A DNA stretch of 64,000 nt from the NCBI RefSeq assembly GCF_009380155.1, contig NZ_WHUV01000001.1, forward strand, positions 434,001-498,000. Direction: 5' to 3'. A model generated the notes under the pieces. The model ran no database searches and had not been told where the DNA came from. It was given only the letters and a program-made list of their open reading frames with translations. Position numbers and translations under genes: made by a program. This document shows positions 37,097 through 45,701 of this stretch, one piece after another (within the stretch, counting starts at the first letter, position 1; each line of letters begins with the position of its first letter). Source of the stretch: Pseudomonas piscis. GTDB taxonomy: Bacteria; Pseudomonadota; Gammaproteobacteria; Pseudomonadales; Pseudomonadaceae.

Positions 37097-38008
37097 TTAT
37101 GACCCCCGCGAATACATCCGGCATTCGGCCAGCAGCGCCAGCAGGTTCGGGTCGCGCTCCTTGGCCCTGAGGAACACCACGCCGATATGTTGTTGCAGGC
37201 GGTAGCGCGCCTGCAGCGGTATCAGCTTCACGCGGTTCTCGTAGACTGCGGCGATCCTGCCCGGCAGCAGCGCATAACCCACCCCTGAGCTGACCATGCT
37301 CAGCAGGGTGAAGATATCGTTGACCTGCATCGCCACCTTCGGCTCGAACCCCGCCTGCTTGAACACCCGCACGCCGTCCTGGTGGGTGGCGAAACCCTGG
37401 GTGAGGGTGATGAACGTAGCGTCGCGTACAGCCGCCAGATCCACTTCGCGCTCTTGGGCGAAGGGCGAGTCGGCCGGGGTGGCGAGGAAGATATCGTCGG
37501 AGAACAACGGCAGCTGTTCGCAGTCCGGATCGCTGACGCTGTCGTCCAGGGATACCAGGATCGCATCCACTTCCATGTTCTTGAGCTTGTACAACAGGTC
37601 GATGTTGGAGCCCAGGATCAGGTCGATATTCAGCTCGCTGCGCCGCAGCTTCAGGCCCATGATCAGTTGCGGCACGGTTTTCACGGTCAGGGAGTAAAGT
37701 GCGCCGAGCTTGAAACGTTCTGCCGAGAAACCAGCGGCTTCCCGGGTCAGGCGCACGCTCTCGACCACATCCTGCACCAGCTTCTGCGCTCGCTCTTCCA
37801 GCACATAGGCGCTTTCCAGCGGAGTCAGGTTGCGTCCCTCGTGCTTGAACAGCGGGCAGCGCAGGGCGTTTTCCAGGGAGTGGATGGCCCGGTGCACGCT
37901 GACATTGCTGGTTTGCAGTTCGCTGGCGGCGCGAGCCAGGTTGCCGGTGCGCATGAAGGCCAGAAACACTTCGAGTTTCTTGAGGGTCAACTCTTCGTCG
38001 ATGAGCAT
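37097..38008 (-). CDS. mdcR: LysR family regulator of malonate use, MdcR
   Basis: A 303-residue LysR-type regulator with the winged helix-turn-helix in the first 65 residues (LEVFLAFMRTGNLARAASEL, then SVHRAIHSLENAL) and a periplasmic-binding-like effector domain. Its place directly after mdcABCDEGH-madLM on the opposite strand matches malonate regulators, so the ligand is inferred to be malonate or a derivative. The palindrome before mdcA is the probable target. The mdcR upstream region lacks an obvious copy of that palindrome. Confidence 0.92.
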   Translation of the reverse strand: MLIDEELTLKKLEVFLAFMRTGNLARAASELQTSNVSVHRAIHSLENALRCPLFKHEGRNLTPLESAYVLEERAQKLVQDVVESVRLTREAAGFSAERFKLGALYSLTVKTVPQLIMGLKLRRSELNIDLILGSNIDLLYKLKNMEVDAILVSLDDSVSDPDCEQLPLFSDDIFLATPADSPFAQEREVDLAAVRDATFITLTQGFATHQDGVRVFKQAGFEPKVAMQVNDIFTLLSMVSSGVGYALLPGRIAAVYENRVKLIPLQARYRLQQHIGVVFLRAKERDPNLLALLAECRMYSRGS

Positions 38009-38061
38009 GGTCCGGACTCTGGTGGCGAGGGTCCGATGATGCCCGATGAGTCGTCATGTGA

Positions 38062-38080
38062 CCGCTGGTTTTTTCAGCGG
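38062..38080. other. small hairpin in the mdcR-hemolysin III intergenic gap
   Basis: CCGCTG and CAGCGG (38062-38067, 38075-38080) flank a loop of mainly Ts. It sits just upstream of mdcR on its opposite side and could be a remnant terminator. The rest of the 200-base gap (38009-38208) shows nothing else I can name. Confidence 0.25.
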
Positions 38081-38208
38081 CGCGCCCCAATGGACATATT
38101 GCGCTTGCACACTGCAGGCGCGGGCCCGTCGCTGGCCTTGCGGTCGAACGCAGCGGCCCGCAGAGGGTCTGCTGGGATGGTTGTGGATGTTTTCAGGGTG
38201 GCTGATCG

Positions 38209-38826
38209 ATGTATCACGGAGAAAGACTCAACGCCTGGACCCACCTCTTGGGGGCGGTCGCGGCGTTTATCGGCGGTATCTGGCTGGTGGTGCTGGCCAG
38301 CCTCGACGGCAGCCCGTGGAAGATCGTCGGGGTGGCGATCTATGCCTTCACCTTACTGGTGCTCTATAGCGTGTCCACGGTCTACCACAGCGTGCGTGGA
38401 CGGGCGAAGAACATCATGCAGAAGGTCGATCACTTCTCGATCTACCTGCTGATCGCCGGCAGCTATACACCGTTCTGCCTGGTGACCTTGCGCGGGCCCT
38501 GGGGCTGGACCCTGTTCGGCATCGTCTGGGGCCTGGCCTTGATCGGCATCCTGCAGGAGATCAAGCCGCGCTCCGAAGCGCGGGTCCTGTCCATCGTGAT
38601 CTACGCGGTGATGGGCTGGATCGTGCTGGTGGCGGTCAAGCCGCTGCTGGCGGCCCTGGGACCGGCGGGTTTCACCTGGCTGGCGGCGGGCGGGGTGCTG
38701 TACACCGTGGGGATCATCTTCTTCGCCCTCGACAACCGCCTGCGCCACGCCCACGGCATCTGGCACCTGTTCGTCATCGCCGGCAGCCTGCTGCACTTCG
38801 TCGCCATCCTGTTCTATGTGTTGTGA
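38209..38826 (+). CDS. hemolysin III / TrhA family membrane protein
   Basis: This seven-helix membrane protein belongs to the hemolysin III (PAQR-like) family; a role in membrane energetics or lipid homeostasis has been suggested for bacterial members, and the haemolysin name is historical. Conserved polar residues are in ERLNAWTHLLGAV, STVYHSVRG, VDHFSIYLLIAGSYTPFCL and HGIWHLFVIAGSLLHF, matching the family's metal-site Asp and His positions. Length is 205 residues. It is a single-gene unit followed by a REP-like element. Confidence 0.93.
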   Translation: MYHGERLNAWTHLLGAVAAFIGGIWLVVLASLDGSPWKIVGVAIYAFTLLVLYSVSTVYHSVRGRAKNIMQKVDHFSIYLLIAGSYTPFCLVTLRGPWGWTLFGIVWGLALIGILQEIKPRSEARVLSIVIYAVMGWIVLVAVKPLLAALGPAGFTWLAAGGVLYTVGIIFFALDNRLRHAHGIWHLFVIAGSLLHFVAILFYVL

Positions 38827-38885
38827 TCGGCACGCCTCATCGTTCCGCGCGGGTAGCCTTGTTCCTGCAGGTACGGTGATCCCTG

Positions 38886-38914
38886 TGTGGGAGCGCAGCT
38901 TGCTCGCGATGAGG
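38886..38914. repeat. REP-like element
   Basis: TGTGGGAGCGCAGCTTGCTC followed by GCGATGAGG is the common pseudomonad REP form, with GAGC and GCTC arms able to fold. It lies between convergent hemolysin III and LysR genes, where it may act as a transcript-end structure. Confidence 0.75.
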
Positions 38915-38929
38915 TCCTGACCGGTCGCC

Positions 38930-39844
38930 TCAATCGGCGGCCATCAACCGATCCAGTTGCTCCTGGGCCTGCCCGCCAAAGATCTCCAGCAAGCTGCTCA
39001 AGGTATGGGGCGGCGGTTCGGCGGCCCGGCTCACGGCATACAGGGTGATGGGCAGCGACGGGCTCAGGGGGCGGATCGCGGTGCTGGCCGAGGAGGCGCC
39101 CAGAGCGGTGAAGGGATCGATCAGCGCCAGGCCGGCGCCGGACTCCACCATGGCCCGGGCCAGGGAATAGGTCTGCACCGCGATGCTCACCCGTGGCGGT
39201 GGTTCCACGGCCTTGAGATAACCATCGAGCCGGGCCGACAGCGGGTCGGCGCTGCTCAGGCCGATCAGCGGTGCGTCTGCCAACTCTTGCAGCGCCAGGG
39301 GCTGGCCCAGGCTGCCATCGGGCCAATAGCCGCGTGGGGCCAGGGCCACCAGCACGCCCTGGGCCAGGGCCTGGCCGTTCAGGCCGGGGTGATCCGGCCG
39401 TTGCAGGGTCAGGGCCACATCGATTTCGCGCATCAGCAGGTTCTGCACCAGTTCGCGGCTGTGGGCGCTGGACAGCTCGCAGAGGCTGTCCGGGTAGCGC
39501 CGGGTCCATTCGCTGATGGCCGGCGGCAGCAAGGCCAGGGCCAGGGCCGGGGTGGCGCCGATGCGCAGGCTGTGGCCCGGCGCCCGGCGCAGGTTCTGGG
39601 CCAGGCGCCGCACGCCTTGCAGGCTCTCGCTGACCTTGTCCACTTCCCGTTCCAGCTCCAGGGCTTCCGGGGTCGGTTGCAGCTTGCCGCGTACCCGCAG
39701 GAACAGCGGGAAACCCAGCTGCAGCTCGGCGTGCTGCAATACCTTGGTCACCGCCGGCTGCGAGACGTGCAGCAGTTGCGCGGCACCGCTGATGGAGCCG
39801 GTCTGGCGGATGGCCTGGAAAATCTCGATATGGCGAAGGCGCAT
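38930..39844 (-). CDS. LysR family regulator beside amino-acid oxidation module
   Basis: A 304-residue LysR-type regulator: helix-turn-helix in the first 60 residues (IEIFQAIRQTGSISGAAQLL, HVSQPAVTKVLQHAELQLG) and a typical effector domain. It is divergent from the D-amino acid dehydrogenase gene, with only 107 bases between the two starts and a T-N11-A box in that gap, so it most likely controls that module and itself. The ATG at 39844 is chosen; ATGs further upstream run through the shared promoter region. The ligand is unknown, perhaps an amino acid. Confidence 0.9.
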   Translation of the reverse strand: MRLRHIEIFQAIRQTGSISGAAQLLHVSQPAVTKVLQHAELQLGFPLFLRVRGKLQPTPEALELEREVDKVSESLQGVRRLAQNLRRAPGHSLRIGATPALALALLPPAISEWTRRYPDSLCELSSAHSRELVQNLLMREIDVALTLQRPDHPGLNGQALAQGVLVALAPRGYWPDGSLGQPLALQELADAPLIGLSSADPLSARLDGYLKAVEPPPRVSIAVQTYSLARAMVESGAGLALIDPFTALGASSASTAIRPLSPSLPITLYAVSRAAEPPPHTLSSLLEIFGGQAQEQLDRLMAAD

Positions 39845-39851
39845 GGCAAGT

Positions 39852-39870
39852 CCATAACCTTTGTTTATGG
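39852..39870. promoter_or_regulatory. T-N11-A box between divergent LysR and dehydrogenase genes
   Basis: CCATAACCTTTGTTTATGG contains inverted arms CCATAA and TTATGG and the box TAACCTTTGTTTA (T-N11-A). It starts eight bases before the LysR start codon and lies 82-100 bases before the dehydrogenase start, fitting self-repression and activation of the divergent gene. Confidence 0.55.
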
Positions 39871-39951
39871 GTGGTCCATCTTTATTCATTGTCCGGCGCC
39901 TGTCACCTGCCCCTAACCTTGGGCCATCGAACATCAGCTCAGAGGGCAGTC

Positions 39952-41193
39952 ATGGGTCAGCGGGTTTGCATCATCGGTGGTGGCGTCATCGGCCTGGCCA
40001 GCGCCTATGCCCTGGTCCGCCAGGGCCTGGAGGTGACCCTGGTGGAAGCCCAGGACAGCCTGGGCAGCCAGACCAGCTTCGCCAACGGCGGCCAGCTCTC
40101 CTATCGCTACGTGGCGCCGCTGGCCGATGCCGGCGTGCCCTGGCAGGCCCTGGGCTGGATGCTCAAGGGCGATTCGCCGCTGCGCCTGCGGCCACGCCTG
40201 GACCCGGCGCAGTGGCGCTGGCTGGCGGGGTTCCTGGGGGCTTGCCGGCACTCGGTGAACCAGCGCAATGGCGCCCATTTGCTGCGCCTGGCACTGCTCA
40301 GCCAGGAGACCCTCAAGACCTGGCGCGAAGCCGACGGCCTGACGGACTTCGACTGGCGGCGCAACGGCAAGCTGGTGACCTTCCGTGACGCCGGCAGCTT
40401 CGAGCACGCCCGGCACAACCTGTCCGACCCGCGCCAGCAGCAGGTGCTGACGGGGGCCGAATGCGCCAGCCTGGAGCCGGCCCTGGGCGACGCGCCCTTC
40501 ATCGGTGGCATCTATACCCCGGACGAAGAGGTGGCCGACTGTCATGCCTTCTGCCAGCAGCTGGCGGCGCGCCTGCAGGCGTCCGGACGCTGCGAGATCC
40601 TTCTCGGGCAGCGAGTGCGCGGCATCCGGCACCAGGGCGACCGGGTGCAGGCCATCGACCTGGACGAGCGCCAGCTGGCGGTGGACCACCTGGTGCTGGC
40701 TGCCGGGCACCGCAGCCCCGAGTTGCAGCTGCCCGGGCTCAAGTTGCCGCTGTACCCGCTCAAGGGCTACAGCCTCAGCGCGCCCATCGGCCCGCAGCAC
40801 CGAGCGCCGGAAATCAGCATCACCGACTACAACCGCAAGATCGTCTACGCGCGGATCGGCCAACAGCTACGGGTGGCGGCCATGGTCGATATCGTCGGCT
40901 TCGACCCGGCCCCGGACCCCGGGCGCCTGGGCCTGCTGCGGCGCCAGGCGGCGCAGACCTTCGCCCATGCCGGCGATTACCAGGCCGCCGTGGAATGGGC
41001 TGGCATGCGCCCGGCGACCCCCAGCGGCGTGCCGCTGGTGGGAGGCACCGCCTACCGCAACCTGTGGCTCAACCTCGGCCATGGCGCGCTGGGTTTCACC
41101 CTGGCCTGTGGCAGCGGCCAGTTGCTGGGCGAACTGATCGGCCAGCGTCCCACCAGTATCGACATGCAGGGCCTGGCGCCACGCGCCGCCTGA
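39952..41193 (+). CDS. FAD-dependent D-amino acid dehydrogenase (DadA-like)
   Basis: This flavoprotein of the DAO superfamily should oxidise an amino acid, probably a D-isomer, to the imino acid and pass electrons to the respiratory chain. The dinucleotide fold is CIIGGGVIGLASAYAL at the N-terminus, followed by SFANGGQLSYRYVAPLAD, the DadA-type active-site start, and a C-terminal GMRPATPSGVPLVG with NLGHGALGFTLACGSG. Length is 413 residues. The ATG at 39952 has AGAGGG upstream. Companions are RidA, which hydrolyses imines, and a binding protein, supporting amino-acid catabolism. The substrate is not known; it is not necessarily the catabolic dadA. Confidence 0.9.
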   Translation: MGQRVCIIGGGVIGLASAYALVRQGLEVTLVEAQDSLGSQTSFANGGQLSYRYVAPLADAGVPWQALGWMLKGDSPLRLRPRLDPAQWRWLAGFLGACRHSVNQRNGAHLLRLALLSQETLKTWREADGLTDFDWRRNGKLVTFRDAGSFEHARHNLSDPRQQQVLTGAECASLEPALGDAPFIGGIYTPDEEVADCHAFCQQLAARLQASGRCEILLGQRVRGIRHQGDRVQAIDLDERQLAVDHLVLAAGHRSPELQLPGLKLPLYPLKGYSLSAPIGPQHRAPEISITDYNRKIVYARIGQQLRVAAMVDIVGFDPAPDPGRLGLLRRQAAQTFAHAGDYQAAVEWAGMRPATPSGVPLVGGTAYRNLWLNLGHGALGFTLACGSGQLLGELIGQRPTSIDMQGLAPRAA

Positions 41194-41215
41194 GTCATCA
41201 CCAGGAGTGTTTCCA

Positions 41216-41566
41216 ATGAGTATCCAGCGTCTGCATAGCAACAACCGCCTGAGTGGCGCCGTGACCTTCGCCGAACTGGTGTTCCTTTCCGGCCAGGTGC
41301 CGGGGGCCAGCCAGGACATCGCCGGGCAGACCCGCGAGGTCCTGGAGAAGATCGATGCACTGCTGGCCGAGGTCGGCAGCGACAAGGATCACGTGCTCAA
41401 CGCCACCATCTACCTCAAGGACATCCAGGCGGATTTCGCCGGCATGAACGAGGTGTGGTCGGCCTGGCTGTCCCCCGGCCAGGCACCGGCGCGCACCACT
41501 TTGCAGGCGGCCCTGGCGCGCCCGGAAATCCTCGTCGAAATCAGTATCATCGCCACCCGTCGCTGA
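41216..41566 (+). CDS. RidA family enamine/imine deaminase
   Basis: RidA-family proteins hydrolyse reactive enamine and imine intermediates to keto acids and ammonia. The 116-residue sequence keeps the family's LVFLSGQVPG, NATIYLKDIQADFAGMNEVW and the PARTTLQAAL segment with the carboxylate-binding Arg, so it looks active. AGGAG precedes the ATG at 41216. It lies 22 bases after the dehydrogenase, whose imino product would be its natural substrate. Confidence 0.92.
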   Translation: MSIQRLHSNNRLSGAVTFAELVFLSGQVPGASQDIAGQTREVLEKIDALLAEVGSDKDHVLNATIYLKDIQADFAGMNEVWSAWLSPGQAPARTTLQAALARPEILVEISIIATRR

Positions 41567-41595
41567 AGCGCCTTCAACCCCAACGGAGAATAACA

Positions 41596-42498
41596 ATGCA
41601 CAAGATCACGTTGCTCGGCTGCACCCTGGGCCTGCTGTTCAGCGCCATGGCCCAGGCCAATGAGGCACCCCTGGAGGGAACCCTGGCCAAGATCGCCAAC
41701 AGCGCCAGTATTACCTTGGGTTATCGCGATGCCTCGGTGCCGTTTTCCTACGTGGGGGACAACAGCGGCAAGCCCATGGGTTATTCCGTGGAGCTGGCGG
41801 GCAAGGTGGTGGAGCGCATCCAGCAGCAGCTGCAGCTGCCCAAGCTGGCGGTGAAGTACAACCTGGTGACCTCCCAGACCCGCATCCCGCTGGTGCAGAA
41901 CGGCACCGTGGACCTGGAGTGCGGCTCCACCGGGGTGACGGCCGAGCGCCAGAAGCAGGTGGCCTTCTCCTATGGCTTCATCTACGTCAAGGGCCAGTTG
42001 CTGACCGCCAAGGACAGCGGGATCAAGAGCTTCGCCGACCTGCGGGGCAAGAACGTGGTGACCACCGCTGGCACCACCAACGAGCGCTTTCTCAAGAGCT
42101 ACAACGTCGAGCACAAGATCGATATGTTCGTGATCAGCGCCAAGGACCACGGCGAAGCCTTCCAGATGCTCCAGTCGGGGCGCGCGGCGGCGTTCTACAT
42201 GGACGATGCGCTGCTCTACGGCGAGCGGGCCAAGGCCCGTGATCCGCACAACTGGATCGTGGTGGGCGAGGAGCAGTCGCGGGAGATCTACAGCTGCATG
42301 GTGCGCAAGGACGACCCGCAGTTCCTGGCCCTGGTCAACACCGCCCTGGCGGACCTGTATCGCTCCGGCGAGATCAACGGGATCTACCAGCGCTGGTTCG
42401 AGCAGCCGATCCCGCCCAAGGGGCTGAACCTGGAATTCCCCATGACCAGCGAGCTGAAGGCGATCATCGCCAAGCCCACCAGCGATCCGGTGCAGTAA
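41596..42498 (+). CDS. periplasmic amino-acid-binding protein (ABC type, no permease nearby)
   Basis: A 300-residue solute-binding protein of ABC family 3. A signal peptide covers residues 1-21 (ending AMAQA before NEAP). The body shows ITLGYRDASVPFSYVGDN, GYSVELAGKVVERI, DLECGSTGVTAERQKQVAFS and NVVTTAGTTNERFLKSYN, closest to glutamate/aspartate-type binders. It starts 29 bases after ridA. No ABC permease or ATPase gene lies in the neighbourhood, so it either serves a transporter elsewhere or acts as a sensor input. Ligand is inferred only by family. Confidence 0.9.
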   Translation: MHKITLLGCTLGLLFSAMAQANEAPLEGTLAKIANSASITLGYRDASVPFSYVGDNSGKPMGYSVELAGKVVERIQQQLQLPKLAVKYNLVTSQTRIPLVQNGTVDLECGSTGVTAERQKQVAFSYGFIYVKGQLLTAKDSGIKSFADLRGKNVVTTAGTTNERFLKSYNVEHKIDMFVISAKDHGEAFQMLQSGRAAAFYMDDALLYGERAKARDPHNWIVVGEEQSREIYSCMVRKDDPQFLALVNTALADLYRSGEINGIYQRWFEQPIPPKGLNLEFPMTSELKAIIAKPTSDPVQ

Positions 42499-42537
42499 AC
42501 GCCGCACCGGGATCGGGGTTGCTGCTGGTCGGCTTCT

Positions 42538-42564
42538 TGTAGGAGCCAGGCTTGCCGGCGATGG
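42538..42564. repeat. REP-like element
   Basis: TGTAGGAGCCAGGCTTGCC then GGCGATGGG is the standard pseudomonad REP form with GGCtTGCC-type dyad. It lies between the convergent binding-protein gene and rsmE and may serve as the transcript-end structure there. Confidence 0.7.
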
Positions 42565-42596
42565 GCGTCGGTGTGTCAGGCAACGGCGGGAACGGG

Positions 42597-43316
42597 CTAG
42601 AAGTCGCCCCAGAGCTGCTGGGCCACGGCCAGGGCCACCACCGGCGCGGTTTCCGTACGCAGTACCCGTGGACCCAGGCGCGCCGGCAGGAAACCGGCGC
42701 CCTGGGCCTGTTCGACTTCGGCGTCGGACAGGCCGCCCTCGGGGCCGATCAGGAAGGCCAGGGTCTCCGGGCGGGCGTGGCTTTCCAGTGGCTGGGCCAC
42801 CGGGTGCAGCACCAGCTTGAGGTCGGCAGCGGTCTGTTTGAGCCAGTCCGCCAGCAACAGCGGCGGGTGGATCACCGGGACCTTGGAGCGCCCGCACTGC
42901 TCGCAGGCGCTGATGGCCACCTGGCGCCAATGCAGCAGGCGCTTGTCGGCCCGTTCATCCTTGAGGCGCACCTCGCAGCGCTCGCTGAAGATCGGGGTGA
43001 TCTGGTCGACACCCAGCTCGGTGGCTTTCTGGATCGCCCAATCCATGCGCTCGCCACGGGACAGGCCCTGGCCCAGGTGGATGCGCAGCGGCGACTCGGG
43101 CTGGCCGGCGAAGCTCTCGTCGAGGCCGATCCGCACGCGCTTCTTGCCCACCTCCACCAGGGTGCCGCGAAACTCCTGCCCCGAACCGTCGAACACCTGC
43201 AACGCATCGCCCTCGGCCATGCGCAGTACCCGTGCGATGTAGTGGGCCTGGGCTTCGGGCAGCTCGTGCTCGCCAAGGCTCAGGGGGGTGTCGATAAAGA
43301 AGCGGGACAATCTCAT
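42597..43316 (-). CDS. rsmE: 16S rRNA (uracil1498-N3)-methyltransferase RsmE
   Basis: RsmE methylates U1498 of 16S rRNA. It is a SPOUT-fold enzyme: an N-terminal PUA-like part (HYIARVLRMAEGDALQVFDG) and the knotted SAM-binding segment LAFLIGPEGGLSDAEVEQA with LGPRVLRTETAPVVAL. The ATG at 43316 gives the usual 239 residues; an upstream start adding 20 residues is rejected. It lies 73 bases after bioA on the same strand. Confidence 0.96.
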   Translation of the reverse strand: MRLSRFFIDTPLSLGEHELPEAQAHYIARVLRMAEGDALQVFDGSGQEFRGTLVEVGKKRVRIGLDESFAGQPESPLRIHLGQGLSRGERMDWAIQKATELGVDQITPIFSERCEVRLKDERADKRLLHWRQVAISACEQCGRSKVPVIHPPLLLADWLKQTAADLKLVLHPVAQPLESHARPETLAFLIGPEGGLSDAEVEQAQGAGFLPARLGPRVLRTETAPVVALAVAQQLWGDF

Positions 43317-43389
43317 CTGCAGTCTCTGTTGAAGTCGGATCGATGGGGTGTGCGGGTGCGTGGCCTGTGCGGCCACGCTCGGGCGGGCC

Positions 43390-44796
43390 TCAGCCCGGAT
43401 CGCGAAAATCCGGGTGGAAGTCCTTGGGCACCGCCATGCTGACGCTGTCCCGGGTGGCGATGTCGATGCCTTCGCTGGCCACTTCGGCGAGGAAGTCGAT
43501 CTGCTCCGGAGTGATCACATAGGGCGGCAGGAAGTACACCACACTGCCCAGCGGACGCAGCAGGGCGCCACGGCTCAGGGCGTGCTCGAAGACCTTCAGG
43601 CCACGGCGTTCCTGCCAGGGGTAGGCGGCCTTGCTGGCCTTGTCCTGGACCATCTCGATGGCCAGCGCCATGCCGGTCTGGCGGATCTCGGCGACGTGGG
43701 CGTGGTCGGCCAGGTGTGCGGTGGCGCTGGCCATGCGCGCGGCCAGGGCCTGGTTGGCCTGGATCACGTTGTCCTGTTCGAAGATATCCAGGGTCGCCAG
43801 CGCTGCGGCACAGGCCAGCGGGTTGCCGGTGTAGCTGTGGGAGTGGAGGAAGGCTCGCAGGGTCGGGTAGTCGTCGTAGAACGCCTGGTACACCTTGTCG
43901 GTGGTCAGGCAGGCGGCCAGGGGCAGGTAGCCGCCGGTCAGGGCCTTGGACAGGCACAGGAAGTCCGGGCGGATGCCGGCTTGCTCGCAGGCGAACATGG
44001 TGCCGGTGCGGCCGAAGCCCACGGCGATCTCGTCGTGGATCAGGTGCACGTCGTAGCGATCGCAAGCCTCGCGCAGCAGCTTGAGGTACACCGGGTGGTA
44101 CATGCGCATGCCGCCAGCGCCCTGGATCAGCGGCTCGACGATCACCGCCGAGATCGTCTCGTGGTGTTCGGCCAGGGTCTGTTCCATGGCGGCGAACATG
44201 TTGCGCGAGTGCTCTTCCCAGCCCATGCCTTCAGGGCGGTGGTAGCAGTCGGGGCTGGGCACCTTGATGGTGTCCAGCAGCAGCGCCTTGTAGGTCTCGG
44301 TGAACAGCGGCACGTCGCCCACCGACATGGCGGCGATGGTCTCGCCGTGGTAGCTGTTGGTCAGGGTGACGAAGCGCTTCTTCGCCGGTTTGCCGGTGTT
44401 CTGCCAGTAGTGGAAGCTCATCTTCAGCGCCACTTCGATGCACGACGAGCCGTTGTCGGCGTAGAACACCCGGTCCAGCCCGGCGGGGGTCATGGCCACC
44501 AGGCGCTCGGACAGCTCGATCGCCGGCTGGTGGCTGAAACCGGCCAGGATCACATGCTCCAGCTGGTCGACCTGGTCCTTGATGCGCTGGTTGATGCGCG
44601 GGTTGGCGTGGCCGAACACGTTGACCCACCAGGAACTGACCGCATCCAGGTAGCGCTTGCCCTCGAAATCTTCCAGCCAGACACCTTCACCCCGCCGGAT
44701 CGGGATCAACGGCAGTTGTTCGTGGTCTTTCATCTGGGTGCAGGGATGCCACAACACCGCGAGATCGCGTTGCATCCACTGGTTATTCAGGCCCAT
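43390..44796 (-). CDS. bioA: adenosylmethionine-8-amino-7-oxononanoate aminotransferase
   Basis: BioA makes 7,8-diaminopelargonate in biotin synthesis, using SAM as amino donor. It is a class III PLP aminotransferase: LDAVSSWWVNVFGHANP, FYADNGSSCIEVALKM, VIVEPLIQGAGGMR, DEIAVGFGRTG, and the PLP-lysine segment LSKALTGGYLPLA are all present. Length is 468 residues. It is not with the other bio genes here. The next gene on the strand is rsmE; 321 bases separate it from the divergent cytochrome b561. Confidence 0.96.
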   Translation of the reverse strand: MGLNNQWMQRDLAVLWHPCTQMKDHEQLPLIPIRRGEGVWLEDFEGKRYLDAVSSWWVNVFGHANPRINQRIKDQVDQLEHVILAGFSHQPAIELSERLVAMTPAGLDRVFYADNGSSCIEVALKMSFHYWQNTGKPAKKRFVTLTNSYHGETIAAMSVGDVPLFTETYKALLLDTIKVPSPDCYHRPEGMGWEEHSRNMFAAMEQTLAEHHETISAVIVEPLIQGAGGMRMYHPVYLKLLREACDRYDVHLIHDEIAVGFGRTGTMFACEQAGIRPDFLCLSKALTGGYLPLAACLTTDKVYQAFYDDYPTLRAFLHSHSYTGNPLACAAALATLDIFEQDNVIQANQALAARMASATAHLADHAHVAEIRQTGMALAIEMVQDKASKAAYPWQERRGLKVFEHALSRGALLRPLGSVVYFLPPYVITPEQIDFLAEVASEGIDIATRDSVSMAVPKDFHPDFRDPG

Positions 44797-45117
44797 GTAA
44801 AGTCTCCTGGAGGTGCTCGCAAAAAGGCGCGGGCAAACGATCGGGCAAGCCTATGCAATGCATGGCCGTGGGACAACCTATTGTGCGAGGTGGCGCCGCA
44901 GGTGTGGCGCACCCTGGGCAAAGACGCCGGTGAAGGAGGTCAAGGCACTGGAACGGGGGACCGGCCCGCAGAGGAACTCGAGGGACTTAATCTTTACTTA
45001 ACTCGCTCGGTACAGACTATCGATCGTATTTCTCGATATTTCAAAGCGAAAATTTCCGCTTTAATTCGATAGGTAAATCGATAGTCTTGGCCAGCGTTTC
45101 TTACAGGATGCAACACA
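44797..45117. other. 321-base divergent intergenic region, bioA / cytochrome b561
   Basis: This region holds no gene I can support. Its first two-thirds are GC-rich like the surrounding genes; the last 120 bases are strikingly AT-rich and hold the nested dyads listed separately, plus repeated TCGAT motifs. It must contain the promoters of both divergent genes. I see no convincing -35/-10 pair. Confidence 0.6.
45014..45087. promoter_or_regulatory. 11-bp nested dyad upstream of cytochrome b561
   Basis: AGACTATCGAT (45014-45024) and ATCGATAGTCT (45077-45087) are perfect inverted repeats 52 bases apart. Inside them AAAGCG (45043-45048) and CGCTTT (45057-45062) form a smaller one. The right arm ends 30 bases before the ATG. 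It may be an operator pair or a transcript leader structure. Confidence 0.5.
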
Positions 45118-45669
45118 ATGCAGTTACGTAATTCTTCTTCGCGCTACGGCTGGGTAAGCATTGTTCTGCACTGGGGCGTGGCCCTGGCGGTATTCGGACT
45201 GTTTGCCCTGGGCCTGTGGATGGTCGGCCTGGACTACTACAGTACCTGGCGCAAAGACGCGCCGGACCTGCACAAGAGCATTGGCTTGACGCTGTTTGCG
45301 ATCATGCTGCTGCGGGTGCTGTGGCGGTTCGTCAGCCCACCGCCGCCGGCCCCGGCCAATCATGGCCGCCTGACCCGACTGGGCGCCAAGCTGGGACATG
45401 CGTTCCTCTACCTGGGCCTGTTCGCGGTGATGATCGCCGGTTACCTGATCTCCACCGCAGATGGCGTGGGTATCCCGGTATTCGGCTTGTTCGAAGTTCC
45501 TGCCCTGGTATCCGGACTGCCGGACCAGGCAGATGTGGCAGGTGTGGTGCATTTGTACCTGGCCTGGGTGCTGGTAGTCTTTGCCGGCATCCATGGACTG
45601 GCTGCATTGAAGCACCACTTTATCGATCGTGATGCGACCCTCACCCGTATGCTGGGCCGCAAAGCCTGA
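45118..45669 (+). CDS. cytochrome b561 family protein
   Basis: A di-heme-type b561 membrane cytochrome, 183 residues and four helices. Candidate heme ligands are the histidines in [35 protein letters not shown] and [11 protein letters not shown], one in each helix or near it. The family moves electrons between quinol and periplasmic partners. Its stop overlaps or abuts the yceI region, and a YceI-type protein, proposed to bind isoprenoid quinones, follows; this pairing is widespread in Gram-negatives. Confidence 0.93.
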   Translation: MQLRNSSSRYGWVSIVLHWGVALAVFGLFALGLWMVGLDYYSTWRKDAPDLHKSIGLTLFAIMLLRVLWRFVSPPPPAPANHGRLTRLGAKLGHAFLYLGLFAVMIAGYLISTADGVGIPVFGLFEVPALVSGLPDQADVAGVVHLYLAWVLVVFAGIHGLAALKHHFIDRDATLTRMLGRKA

Positions 45670-45701
45670 TGTTCAACCTTGACTCGAAAGGAATAGAAAG
45701 C

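Noticed and set aside
41596..42498. full ABC amino-acid transporter operon
   Set aside because: Only the binding protein is present; the next gene is rsmE on the other strand.
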